Assembly: GCF_921293095.1 (NCBI RefSeq)
Contig: NC_060251.1
Span: 65,985,585-66,049,584 of the forward strand
Source: Ischnura elegans
Taxonomy: Eukaryota > Arthropoda > Insecta > Odonata > Coenagrionidae
Length of the DNA stretch: 64,000 bases
Direction of reading: 5' to 3'
Shown: positions 11,889-21,450 of the stretch, one piece after another
Layout of the letters: each line of letters begins with the position of its first letter
How positions within the stretch are numbered: the first letter of the stretch is position 1
Made by a program: the position numbers and the translations under genes
The notes under the pieces: generated by a model
Databases searched by the model: none
What the model saw: the letters and a program-made list of their open reading frames with translations, nothing else
What the model was told of the DNA's origin: nothing

Positions 11889-12560
11889 GCATCCGCAGGC
11901 ATCTCGGAGTATTTGAGCACAAAGGAAACGTAGATTTTGCCTACATTGCATTTCAGAACAGGTTAAGATTTAGCGGATTCTTCCTTTTGAGTTATAAAAT
12001 GCGTGCATGTGGAATTGAACTCAAGGGCGCATAGTGGTATATTCGGGATTAAATTTACTGTGCGGGCTTTTAAACGGATATAAAACTAAAATAGACTATA
12101 ATCGGTGGATTTTCCGAGTATCCAGAATACTCGGACATCTCTCACAAGTCACGTAAAATCGGGAGTTTATTTTGTACTGGAGTAGAATGACGTGCATGGT
12201 TCATTTCCTAGTTAAGGTACATTCCATAAGGAATCGGCAGGCATATCGGAGTATTTGAGCACAAAGGAAATGTAGATTTTGCTTACATTGCATTTCAGGA
12301 CAGGTTAGAATTTAGCGGATTCTTCCTTTAAAGTTATAAAACGTGTACATGTGGGATTGAATTGATGGGCACATAATGGTATTTTCGCGATTAAATTTAC
12401 TGTGCGGGATTTTAAACGGATATAAAACTAAAATAGACCATAATCAGTGGATTTTCCGTGTATCCTGAATATTCGGACATCTCTCACAAGTCACGTAAAA
12501 TCGGGAGTTTATTGTGTACTGGAGTAGATCGACGTGCATGTCTCATTCGCTTGTTAGTGA
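11889..12560 (+). repeat. tandem duplication, 342-bp unit, two copies
   Basis: Copy 1 (about 11889-12217) and copy 2 (about 12231-12560) align along their whole length at a constant 342-bp offset and are about 90 percent identical by eye. Diagnostic shared blocks are CGGAGTATTTGAGCACAAAG, GATTAAATTTACTGTGCGGG, AAACGGATATAAAACTAAAA and ACATCTCTCACAAGTCACGT. Neither copy keeps a long open frame. It may be a local duplication of unique DNA or two monomers of a satellite-like family. Confidence 0.85.
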
Positions 12561-13176
12561 AATCAAACGCGCCAGTTTCATCCCCACTACACGTACGGCG
12601 TATCACCCCCGCTTGCTGCTGCTTCCGCTTTCGTCCGTCAGAGGCGCTGCGAGCATCCACTGATACGTAGAGGAGAGAATCCGGACCGATGGATCTCACA
12701 CAACTCCCTACCACTCTCGTTTCTTCCATCCCACTCTCCAGCTAATAATTTTCCCTCGGAAGAAAACGCGCGTCGATTCCTTTAACCATTTGAAATTGTA
12801 TTGGACGTTATTGGCCATCGTTAACTGAGTTGGTCGTGTGTGAAAATTTTACTTCGTCGCTTCGTGTGCCGGGATTGGAAAAATATTACCCGCTAAAATT
12901 TCTGACTCAGAAGCAGCTATTCCGATTTAGCACCTGCGAGTGTCAGGAGCATTCATGAATATATGGATATCCTTGGAATCAAATGATCTGCTTAAAGGTG
13001 CTTAGAGCGTTTTCTGTATAATGCAACAATCTATGTGGATCCTCGCGCAAGTTTAAATGAAATAATACGGACATTGTACTTTAGAATGGCCTGACAGTAG
13101 AAATGCGTCGTAAGTATATTATTAAATAAATTTATAACTGATAACTTTATGCTTTACTTTGTGAAACCTCTCCGTA
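12561..13176. other. non-coding stretch
   Basis: 12560-12730 is GC-richer and partly open on both strands, with no domain. The remainder is AT-rich. No repeat partner was found in the window. Confidence 0.5.
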
Positions 13177-13362
13177 TTGGAAGTAAAGAAAAACTTTGTT
13201 TATGATTCACTATGGTTTTAATATGGGCACGACCCGGGTTTTGTAACGTGGTTACATCTTCAGGTGACTCAGGTGATATAACCCCGTTACGAAACCCGGG
13301 TCATACCCATATTAAAACAATAGTGAGCCTTACAAAGTTTTATTTTTTTTACTTCCGATTAA
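13177..13362. mobile_element. palindromic Penelope-like element with two hammerhead-like motifs
   Basis: The two halves (about 13177-13264 and 13270-13362) are imperfect inverted copies. From the outside in, each reads GGAAGTAAA, AAACTTTG, CACTA..GTTTTAATATGGG, ACCCGGGT and GTTAC. Each half contains a motif running outward from the centre. The minus-strand copy (13230-13266) reads CCTGAAGAT, stem GTAAC/GTTAC, then an AAAACCCGGGTC block. The plus-strand copy (13270-13302) reads GTTAC, GAA, the perfect palindrome ACCCGGGT, then C. This matches the minimal hammerhead layout of Penelope-like elements in head-to-head arrangement. No reverse transcriptase is present. Confidence 0.6.
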
Positions 13363-14029
13363 ATAAATTTGTGGAAAATAGTCATATCTCTTTTTTCATC
13401 AAATCAGGATGTCATTCTGCTACATCTCGCCTGCCTCAGGTACTTCGCGTAAGAGTGTACTTAGTGATTTCCCAATATGAAAGCGAAAAAAATCACTTCA
13501 CCGAGTTGGATCTACAGATATTCATTGCAATTTTAACTTTCAGCCCAGGTGAATATGAAATAAATCTACCCTGTGATTAAAACGGGAGCGTGAAGGTCAT
13601 GTTTAAAGGAATATTCAGTATGTAAAATATGATTAAAAAGGATCCCTGGAAGAAGTTTCAAATTCCGGAACTGGAGTACCAACGGCAACCTTTTTTAAAG
13701 TAATAAGTGAGAAAGGAAATGACTCGGGAAGATTGTTTGGGATAAAATCTGTGGATGGACGGATAACTTATTGCCAGTTGTAGCGACGGGGAGCGAGTGA
13801 TATCCTTGATATTTGGTAAACGTTGAAAGGAAGGAGGATTGCTGGGCAAATGAATTATATGTAGAGAGATAGTCCTTATGCCGTGGAGTAATATTGATAA
13901 TAATATTAATATTTATTAGTAATGAAGTAAAGTGAAGTTCTTTTTTGTCGGGGAACGGTTTCTTCGGGCCAAGTGCACTATCATTGGCATTCCATCTGTA
14001 ATGTGAGCCTATTTCACATGTTCAACATA
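13363..14029. other. non-coding stretch
   Basis: Nothing supported. An open frame that runs through the palindrome to about 13580 has no domain and is explained by the element. Confidence 0.5.
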
Positions 14030-14125
14030 ATGAAAGCATTTGTCTATTTCCACTCTTCTTTATTTCTACCTACCTAGGTTTCGGCACATAAACCCATTGT
14101 CAAGGATGTCTTTAATGCCATCATG
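14030..14125 (-). mobile_element. Penelope-like remnant, hammerhead-like motif
   Basis: On the minus strand (14071-14107) CCTTGACAAT is followed by an imperfect stem (GGGTTT...TGCC), then GAA, the perfect palindrome ACCTAGGT, and A. Downstream on the same strand comes AAATAAAGAAGAGTGGAAAT, comparable to the AATAAAAC...AGTGGAAATATTGCA that follows the motif at 28.6 kb. No coding sequence remains. Confidence 0.45.
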
Positions 14126-14336
14126 TTAAATATCAAAGATTTCCTCCGATTCACGCCGAAAAATGTATCTTCTTTTTTTATATGGTTAGTATTATTCTAC
14201 CGGTTAAGTTTGGATTACATTTTTAGAATATCATTGTACATTACCCATCCCTAACTTGAACTTATCTGTTAGATATCCAGCGAGACTACTTCCTATCGTT
14301 ATATTCTGAGAAATTTAATTAATAGTCTCGGGCGTG

Positions 14337-14480
14337 ACTTCATTGAATTAACATAATGAAATGTAAAAAACTTTGTGATTCCACGTTTGTAAATTTAACA
14401 ATAATAAGTTTGTGATTGTAATTTCATCGTAAATTTAATACTGCACGACTTAGGTTTCGACGTGGCGTATCATAAACTGG
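14337..14480 (-). mobile_element. Penelope-like remnant, same family as 29.35 kb
   Basis: Minus strand: TATGATACGCCACGTCGAAACCTAAGTCGTGC, followed by GTATTAAATTTACG and ending near CATTTCATTATGTTAATTC. The copy at 29354-29460 shares ACATAATGAAA(T/C)GTAAAAAA, AAATTTAATACT and the CACGT...AAACC block. In this copy GAA is followed by ACCTAAGT and C, one change from the palindrome ACCTAGGT. It is an independent insertion from the neighbour at 14.07 kb. Confidence 0.45.
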
Positions 14481-14934
14481 TTTTAAGCATAGTTAAAATT
14501 TTTCAATTTAATGAAAAATCCATTGATAATCTTTATTAATTCAAGGCCTTTACAAGAAACCTTTGATTTCTTTTTTATCTTCCTTATTTCCGGAGATATG
14601 CGGAGACAATTTTGTAAAATTTCAGAGTTATTACATGGCAAGATCTTGTAATCCTATCTGTTACAAAAAACTTTTCGGTTTTTGTTTCTTAATAAAATGA
14701 AGACGGTTCGCCAAAATTGGTCGAAATCGGTGTCCTAAGGGGCAATAGCATGATATAATTAAGGTGAAATGGCCCATGTAAAATCCTATTCCTTTCCTCC
14801 TACTTCCCCGCTTACCTGACAGTCTTCCATAAAACTTGTTGTGTTACATCCCAGCTTAGTACTAGCTCCATCCAAACCGTCTTTGAAGTAGATTGCTCAG
14901 CCCATTAATGAGTATACACTGAGCATGAAATTTG
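14481..14934. other. non-coding stretch
   Basis: AT-rich. I see no gene and no repeat partner in this window. Confidence 0.5.
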
Positions 14935-15030
14935 CCGTGAAATAAAATATTTCGGTTAGCCGAGATACGTACCAGGATCTCCCGTTTGCCAGTCAGGTAT
15001 GCTACCAGTTACACCACCGAGGTATCGTCT
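14935..15030 (-). mobile_element. tRNA-derived SINE head (decayed)
   Basis: On the minus strand TGGTGTAACTGGTAGC (15001-15016) matches an RNA polymerase III A box. Some 40 bases on, GAGATCCTGGTACGTATCTC (about 14963-14982) occupies the B-box and T-arm position but has lost the GGTTCGA core. Lacking a cloverleaf with an intact T arm, it is a tRNA-like SINE head rather than a functional tRNA gene. The body downstream toward 14935 is short. Confidence 0.45.
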
Positions 15031-18000
15031 TCCTTGGCGAATATGAGAATGGGTTAACCGAACATGATTTTGACGCCTCATGCCCACACTAAAGCACAGG
15101 AGATCGAAGTCTTGCTCACTAAGCCACTGTCGGATAACAAACCCCTATTTGTCGCACTACTGTACTACGTAGAAAAAGTGAATTTGCATGCAGTCACGCG
15201 CACGGGTGAAAGGTGATATACACCATGGATGATTGATGAGTTTTGTTCTTGGCAAATTTTATTTTTGGTGTGTAGAACTTCGCACCTGTGCGCATCACAG
15301 CGGAAATGTCTCTTGTTCTATCCAGTGCTTTTGATCAATTTAAGTCTCACGATATGCTGGAGATGGTTAAATCCTTTTTCCTTAGTACCGAATTCTTTTT
15401 CATGAGACGCAGTGCTTTATGGGAAGTTGTACGACCAAACGATTCAATTTTTGTCAGCTGCCCAGCTGCAAGTGCTAAAATGTTATCGTTGTTCCTCCTT
15501 ACAATCCAGCTTCGCTCTTGCGGTATCCGCTCTTGAGGTCACTCGAATTCGCCCCGAAGCGGCGAAAGAGAATTTGGAATAACCTTTGAGTGCTTGGAGT
15601 CATCGCCCGTTGCGTGCATCTTCATGGCACTTCAAGCATAAGTCGTAAACAGTGACGAAGTTTTTGAACCTCCCCTTGATCGGAGTCAGTTTACTTTTGA
15701 CGAATGGGTGAGATGAAGATTCTTGTTCCGAAAGTGTGGGTTGTTGCTCTCCGTAAGATGCAGGTTGCTAACCCGCGATAATGGAGAGATTTTATTCAGC
15801 TGCTGCTTTTTTACATAGAAACTTTTCCAGTAATTTTATTAGTAAGTAATTGATTCTCTTGCATTAGGCTCATTATAACGAGAGTATGTCAGTGGTAAAT
15901 CACCCCTTCTCAAGCACCCTTGACGTGGCTCGCTCGAATGGAAAAGTAGATATTCACCTATTTTTCTTGGGCTTATTAGAGGTCGTTCTAAATTAGTTTG
16001 TACCCCTAAGTCTACAGATTATGCACTCTTACACTCTGATAGAAATTTCCCTCTATTTGAATATTACATTGAGTACTTATAATGTACACACTTTAATAGG
16101 TTATTTAGTAATCGACATAAACGGAAAAACGTCCCATGATTATTTTATTCGATCTATTGTGTATAGAGATGCATATCCTGATACAGTAATTTATAAATCT
16201 GATATAGAGATATCCTGAACCTAGGTCTAAATTACTTCACTTTATATCGCCTGGGTATTCTTTTTTTCATATTTTTTTCACTCAATTTTTTCTTGGCATG
16301 TATGCTGTATGGTGTTTCGACGGACGTTGAATATATTGTCCAATGATTTTAGCTTAAAAACCATTTTGAAGTGTTATTTCCGTAATATCAAGAAATTTTT
16401 AATCTACATTTCCTAAATTCTATGGTCACTGCGGAGAAAAATCATACAAAGGATCCAATAATGTCCTGAGGAATTCTCTATTGGAAATTAGTTTTCCATC
16501 GTCTTCGAAAAGCCAAATTGAATGATGCATACACGTTTTAAGAAAAATGAGTTGATAAAAGGAGCTATAGACACGGTATCTAATAATTATTGATATAATT
16601 TTTTGATAATGGTGCAATAAAGGCTATCATAAAGGTCAAATAAAGATGCAATAAATGTGGTTAAAAATGAGTAGAAATTTAATATGATGTATTAAAAGAG
16701 GAACGAAATCTAGAATGAAGCCGGAATAAAAACTTTTTTGTTAATTTCACAGCGACGGAGACATTTCTTATTGACGTAATAAACACCTTCCCCTCTAATA
16801 TTATTTGAAAATTTAGTGCAAGCGGATATCCTTATTATGATATTTTTTACTATTGAATATTTTTCATGCATTTTTTTCTTGGTTGTAGTTTTGGAAGATA
16901 CCTTTGACTTTTCTAATTCCACGGGAAAAACAAAGGCGTTCTCAGTCGAACCAATTTAGAATTTCCCCTCTAAAAACGCAATTTATTATATCTTAACTCC
17001 CTTAAATCTCTAGTTGAAATTGCAGAAATATTAGACTAATCTCGTGTGGAGCTTCCTATAGTATCCATGATTTTCTCAATAATTCCTCAATCTTTCCGTT
17101 CGCTTAATTTTCAGTCTCTCTCTCTCTCTCTCTGGATTCAAACGGTTGAGTTCTTCCAGCATCATTCCAATCGGCGACTGTCGCGTTGTAAACGAATCCG
17201 TATTTAATTGAGGACTGAATAAGTAGGGATTTGCATTAAGTTCCGTTTTTACGAGAGCAATTGTGCGATGCGGGACTTTTCAAGAGCTTTCCAAGTGGGA
17301 AGCATTAAAGTTACGCCTGTCCTGTCTCCGCTCATCCATAAAGTTTCCCCGACGATATTTTCTAGGCAGTGAATGACCCGTCGTAGAAATCTCCCGCATC
17401 AGCTCCCATAGCATTAAAATAGTGACAGCATGCGGCGCGGTAAACGCTCGACTGACCGTGCACCCATACTCTGTCGCGGAGTTGCAGAGAAAACAGGAAT
17501 GTGGTAGTGTTGGTCCGGCGAGGAATCATTTGGGTGGATAATATAACCACGGAGCGGGTAGCGGTTCGCGTGGACATTGCTATGTGTGTGCGTACGTGTT
17601 TAGCCAAAAATATGTCATTAGAAAGGCCGCCCAATGGCAATAAAAGATGGCCCCGATGATCAGCGGCTGTGACGGCGTTCCGGAAATATCCCGAGACGTT
17701 TTACGAATGTCTTCTGCGCGTCGCTTTCGGGAAATGAAGTGGAGTCACGCGCCATTGCAGACTGACGGAACGCAATGCATATGCATATTCACTCTCAACA
17801 GGGAAGAATTCTGCAGGGGAGATAATCGAATCGAATCTTTATGAGGTGATGAATCAATCGAATCCGCGAATTGAGATTTATTTTGTTCCTATCTCGCTGT
17901 CAAATCAGTGATATGTCCTTATCTCGTTGTCCTGTTCGGTGAATTGAGAGATATATCGGCGGATCATGAGGTGGTAAAATTACGTGTTGTCAGAGTGTGT

Positions 18001-19333
18001 GTGACATAAATCTTCATTTCTGATGTAGCAAGACAATAAAAAACGAGCCAGAAGATGCCTGTGAGTTGCAATATACCTTAAACAACTTCCTTATGGAAAA
18101 ATTTGATGTTTGATATTACAAAAGTTTTTTTTTTACTCGCGCCGAAAAATTACTCGAAATGCCTGCGTGAGATGATTTCTTGGCGACCATGTGTGAGATT
18201 TCGGGTAACACTTTATGCTATGCGGATGGTGTTTTGAATGCATGAGTTACATCTCTTACAAATTTATAGTCAATGAACTTCTACTCGCATTATTAGCATT
18301 ATGTGAAATTATCTTTTTTCAGGACAGCATACATTTTAGTGTTTTCTGAAAATTAGGAGCGAGATTTTGAGCTTATGTTGAGGATTTCTCATGAGCATGT
18401 ATTTAACTTCTGTTAAAGCATTATATTTTTTAAATATCAACTTATTCATACTCTAATTAATTAATTTGATTAATTAAGTTAATTGTTTTAATGGAATTAA
18501 ATCTTAAATATTTGCGCATTTAATGGTTAACGAAGGAAGTGAAGGTGATGATATTATCTTGAATAGTCGACGGTAGAGAATTAGACTTTTTATTACTAAA
18601 ATAGATGACGGTCAAACATTAGTTTTCAATGGCATTCAGTATTAACGAATAAAGGGCCAAAGAAAAGTGTGCCAATGGGCACTACCTGAAGCCAACAAAA
18701 ATTATGGGACAGTGATCGTTCCATGCCATATGTCTTCGGAGAAATTTGACCCCGTCTCTCAGTGGGGAGCTATGATGATGATACGCAAGTGTTGCAGCGA
18801 ACCCCAATTCATGCCGTCATTGTAGGTCAGTTCGAGAATCCGCTTTAAAAAAATGGCTGAATACTTAAGTATGCATTGCATATGGGGGCTAAATACGTAA
18901 AAGTTAAGATTTTGTCTAATATTAAAGAATAAAGGGAAATAAGCAATAAGCACATTCAAAAAGCAAATTAATTAGTGGATTAAGTTGAGTTTGCAGTGAA
19001 AATTCAAATAAAAGATTGAAATAAATGGAAATGACAGTTTAATAAACATTTCAAGAAAATCAGTGGTAAATCAAGTTAATAAATATATGAGTACAAGCAT
19101 ATTCTCCACTGTGAATTGAAAAATGATTGAAATTCAGTCTTTCTTCAAAACATCTCAAACACGCAATACACTCGTCGCACTATGTGATATGAGGCGAAAA
19201 TGTCTCTCTTAGCACATACAGATTTTCAAAATGTTGAATGTCTAAAACAGCTGTAACTCAGTTCATGATTTCAGTGGATTACTGGTTTAAAAACAGGAAC
19301 TTTGAGATAATTAACACGTTAACCACAGAATAA
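15031..19333. other. non-coding DNA downstream of the atonal-type gene
   Basis: No second gene is supported in these 4.3 kb. A (TC)n microsatellite lies at 17115-17133. 17360-17850 is somewhat GC-rich and open on both strands (92 codons minus, 65 codons plus) without a domain. 18400-18520 and 18960-19140 are AT-rich. As the 3' flank of a developmental gene it could hold enhancers, but nothing in the bare sequence identifies them. Confidence 0.5.
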
Positions 19334-19339
19334 TTTATT
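19334..19339 (-). terminator. candidate polyadenylation signal of the atonal-type gene
   Basis: AATAAA on the minus strand, about 146 bases past the stop codon. It is the first canonical hexamer I see downstream of the gene and gives a short 3' UTR. AT-rich DNA offers many chance matches, so transcript data would be decisive. Confidence 0.35.
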
Positions 19340-19484
19340 TCGCCCTCACTGGTCTAAAGAATAGGCAGAAAAAATTTGCTGTCCTACTTTTATCGGGGGC
19401 CTATCGTCTCCCGAATATTGGCGTCCGTCACTTGCTCACACAAACAGCGTCAACACAAACAAACACGGGGGAGGGAGAAAGGGG

Positions 19485-20474
19485 TCAGTCTCTGTTGAGC
19501 AGCTCGTGTAGCGCTGCAATGTACGTCTGGGCCATCTGCAACGTCTCGAACTTGGAGAGCTTGCGGTCATTACCCAGCGATGGTACGACGTCCCTCAGCC
19601 TGTCAAAGGCGTCGTTGAGGCTGTTCATCCGTCTCCTTTCTCGCGCGTTGGCCGCGAGACGTCGTTTACGGACCACATCGGCCGTTGGCGCCCTCGATGG
19701 ACCCCTACTGCTCCCGTGGGGCCCTGGCGAGGTCTCTCCCGACACGCTCTTCACCGACGACGAACCACCATCGCTACACTCGCTCTCCTCCTCCCCAGCG
19801 CCTTGATCTTCGTCCTCTGTATCCAAGCGGCTAGGTCCCGCCGTCCTCTGGACATCCTCTTCCGTCACAGCCTCCTTGCATGCGTTGAAGTCTCCGTAGT
19901 AGTAATCTCGCGCCGCCTCGGCGGGATACGCCCCCCACGCCGTCTCTTGCGTTTCCCGCCCCCGGAGATAGTCCACTTCTTGCTGGGTTCCACCGTACTG
20001 GGGTTGTGCCGCGGTTTGGATGCCGCAGAGCCTCTCGTTCGGGCTCTCCTGGTTCTGGTGCGGCGGGTACGAAGCGACGGGGTTGACTTGTGCCGTGTGT
20101 TGTGCTGGGTAGGGCTTTGGGGAGGGGTGCGGGTGGCTGTAGAAGCCTATCTCGAGTAACTTCTTTTCCTCCTCGACAGGCGCCGGCGGGCTGCCGGCCG
20201 GGTGATAGGAGAAAGAGGACGCAGCGGACACCCCGGAAGTGGAGGAAGAGCAGGAAGGGGCGTAGAAACTCTCAGGGCTGGACACCGGACTGTGGTAGCC
20301 CTCGGAAGCGGCGCCATCCGCGTCTCCCCCGAGGTAAGCCCTGTTCTTGAGGTACATCATGGTGAGGTCGGTGAAAGGGCCGTGGTCGCTGGTGGCGGCG
20401 GCCGCCGTGGGGTAAGGGTGCCGGCCCGGGAGCCTCTGCGTAGCGGCGGCCGGGAAGTGGGCGGCGACGGACAT
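19485..20474 (-). CDS. ato: Atonal-type proneural bHLH transcription factor, single exon
   Basis: A 329-residue protein with a bHLH domain at its very C-terminus (about 271-329). The basic region is [12 protein letters not shown] (271-282, Asn276 and Glu279 in the usual DNA-contact positions). Helix 1 starts [13 protein letters not shown] (283-295), the loop is [11 protein letters not shown] (298-308), and helix 2 starts [14 protein letters not shown] (309-322). [11 protein letters not shown] with LQMAQ.YI is the signature of the Atonal family proper, not of NeuroD or neurogenin. The [17 protein letters not shown] wording and the ending LLNRD are closest to insect Atonal. The long Ser/Pro/Tyr-rich N-terminal part has an acidic patch (about 219-231), and Drosophila Atonal also has a long N-terminal part and a C-terminal bHLH. 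The start is the first ATG after an in-frame TAA 18 codons upstream and has a purine at -3. Such factors pair with Daughterless/E proteins on E-boxes to specify sensory neurons such as chordotonal organs and photoreceptors. No intron or break is seen. Amos or Cato orthology is a less likely alternative. Confidence 0.93.
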   Translation of the reverse strand: MSVAAHFPAAATQRLPGRHPYPTAAAATSDHGPFTDLTMMYLKNRAYLGGDADGAASEGYHSPVSSPESFYAPSCSSSTSGVSAASSFSYHPAGSPPAPVEEEKKLLEIGFYSHPHPSPKPYPAQHTAQVNPVASYPPHQNQESPNERLCGIQTAAQPQYGGTQQEVDYLRGRETQETAWGAYPAEAARDYYYGDFNACKEAVTEEDVQRTAGPSRLDTEDEDQGAGEEESECSDGGSSSVKSVSGETSPGPHGSSRGPSRAPTADVVRKRRLAANARERRRMNSLNDAFDRLRDVVPSLGNDRKLSKFETLQMAQTYIAALHELLNRD

Positions 20475-20830
20475 TGCGATGCGCGCTACCCCGGACTCTT
20501 GAGGGATTTCTTCTGCCTCTCGTTCTTAGTGGAGGGAATCTGGAGTCACACGACGATGAGAAGCATTCTGCACCGGAAATATCGCAAGTGTAGTAAGGCC
20601 CCTTCTGTGGGGAGAACGAAGTCCTCCGAAGGTGGAGACTTCAACGCCCGAAAAGTATCCCCAGGTTAGAACCGAACAATGGTTTGGTCACTTTCTCTCT
20701 AAAAACAAAGGAGACCTTCTGAAGGCGATGCCGGCACACGTGATACTGGTGTGAGAGCTGCAGCTCAGTGGTGGCTACTCCTCTCGTGTCTCGGAGAGGA
20801 CTGATCGCAGGATGCCTCCGGTTGTGAGGA
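20475..20830 (-). promoter_or_regulatory. presumed 5' UTR and core promoter of the atonal-type gene
   Basis: The DNA directly upstream of the start codon is GC-rich and CpG-rich. On the minus strand TCAGTCC (20798-20804) matches the arthropod initiator consensus TCAGTY and would give a 5' UTR of about 330 bases. No TATA box lies about 30 bases upstream of it and no clear DPE lies downstream, so this is only a candidate. An E-box CACGTG lies at 20737-20742. An upstream open frame on the plus strand across this region is a by-product of composition. Confidence 0.35.
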
Positions 20831-21450
20831 TCAGACCCGCCTCCCAGAGGTCCCTCTCCTCCCCATCCCCCTAACCCAGCCCTCCCTCCTGGAGAATAAA
20901 AACCTCAACTTCATTCCTTCCTCACCTTCTCCCTCCTCCCATCTCATCTTCTTCTTCTGCCCCTCTCCTCGCACCCCAATGGGCCGCGGAAGCAGGGCTA
21001 CCGGCGAGGCGGAGGGGGAAGAGGAGGAGTGGTCACGTGACTCAAGGCCAGCTCTTCCCCCCTCCTACCAAAACAAGAGAGAGAGCCCTTCCATCCCATC
21101 TTCCCTCCAGTCCTGTAGCCATTACCTTCTTACTTTTAAAAAGAGCTACCCTCTCCACCAATTTCCATCAGGCCGATGTGCCCTCAGGGTCCGTCCGGGA
21201 TCCTTCCGGGGGCCCTTACAACCCCCCCTCCCTGATCCTTCCGCAACAACACAACCTCCGCGCCATTTTTCGACCCACCTCACTCCACCTCTAGGGGAAA
21301 TCATTCTCCCTTTGCTTCGTGGGTCTGTGGACCTCTTGCTTCAGTCAAGGGAGCATCCCCGTCCCCAACCTACACCCCCAAACACTACTGCCTTCCTTAA
21401 TCGTAATTCCCGTGCTTCGAAGAAGAAAGGTTAGATTGTTGCGTGGCGGT
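20831..21450. promoter_or_regulatory. GC/C-rich upstream region of the atonal-type gene
   Basis: This is a long C-rich plus-strand stretch (G-rich on the coding strand of the gene). It contains the 10-bp palindrome GTCACGTGAC at 21032-21041, a symmetrical CACGTG site of the kind bound by bHLH-zip factors. It is open in two plus-strand frames (to 21434) with Pro/Ser-rich low-complexity translations, which I do not regard as genes. Its position beside the gene suggests promoter-proximal regulation, by inference only. Confidence 0.35.

Noticed and set aside
19432..20669. Several plus-strand open frames of 86-155 codons antisense to the atonal-type gene
   Set aside because: They are shadows of a GC-rich coding exon on the minus strand.
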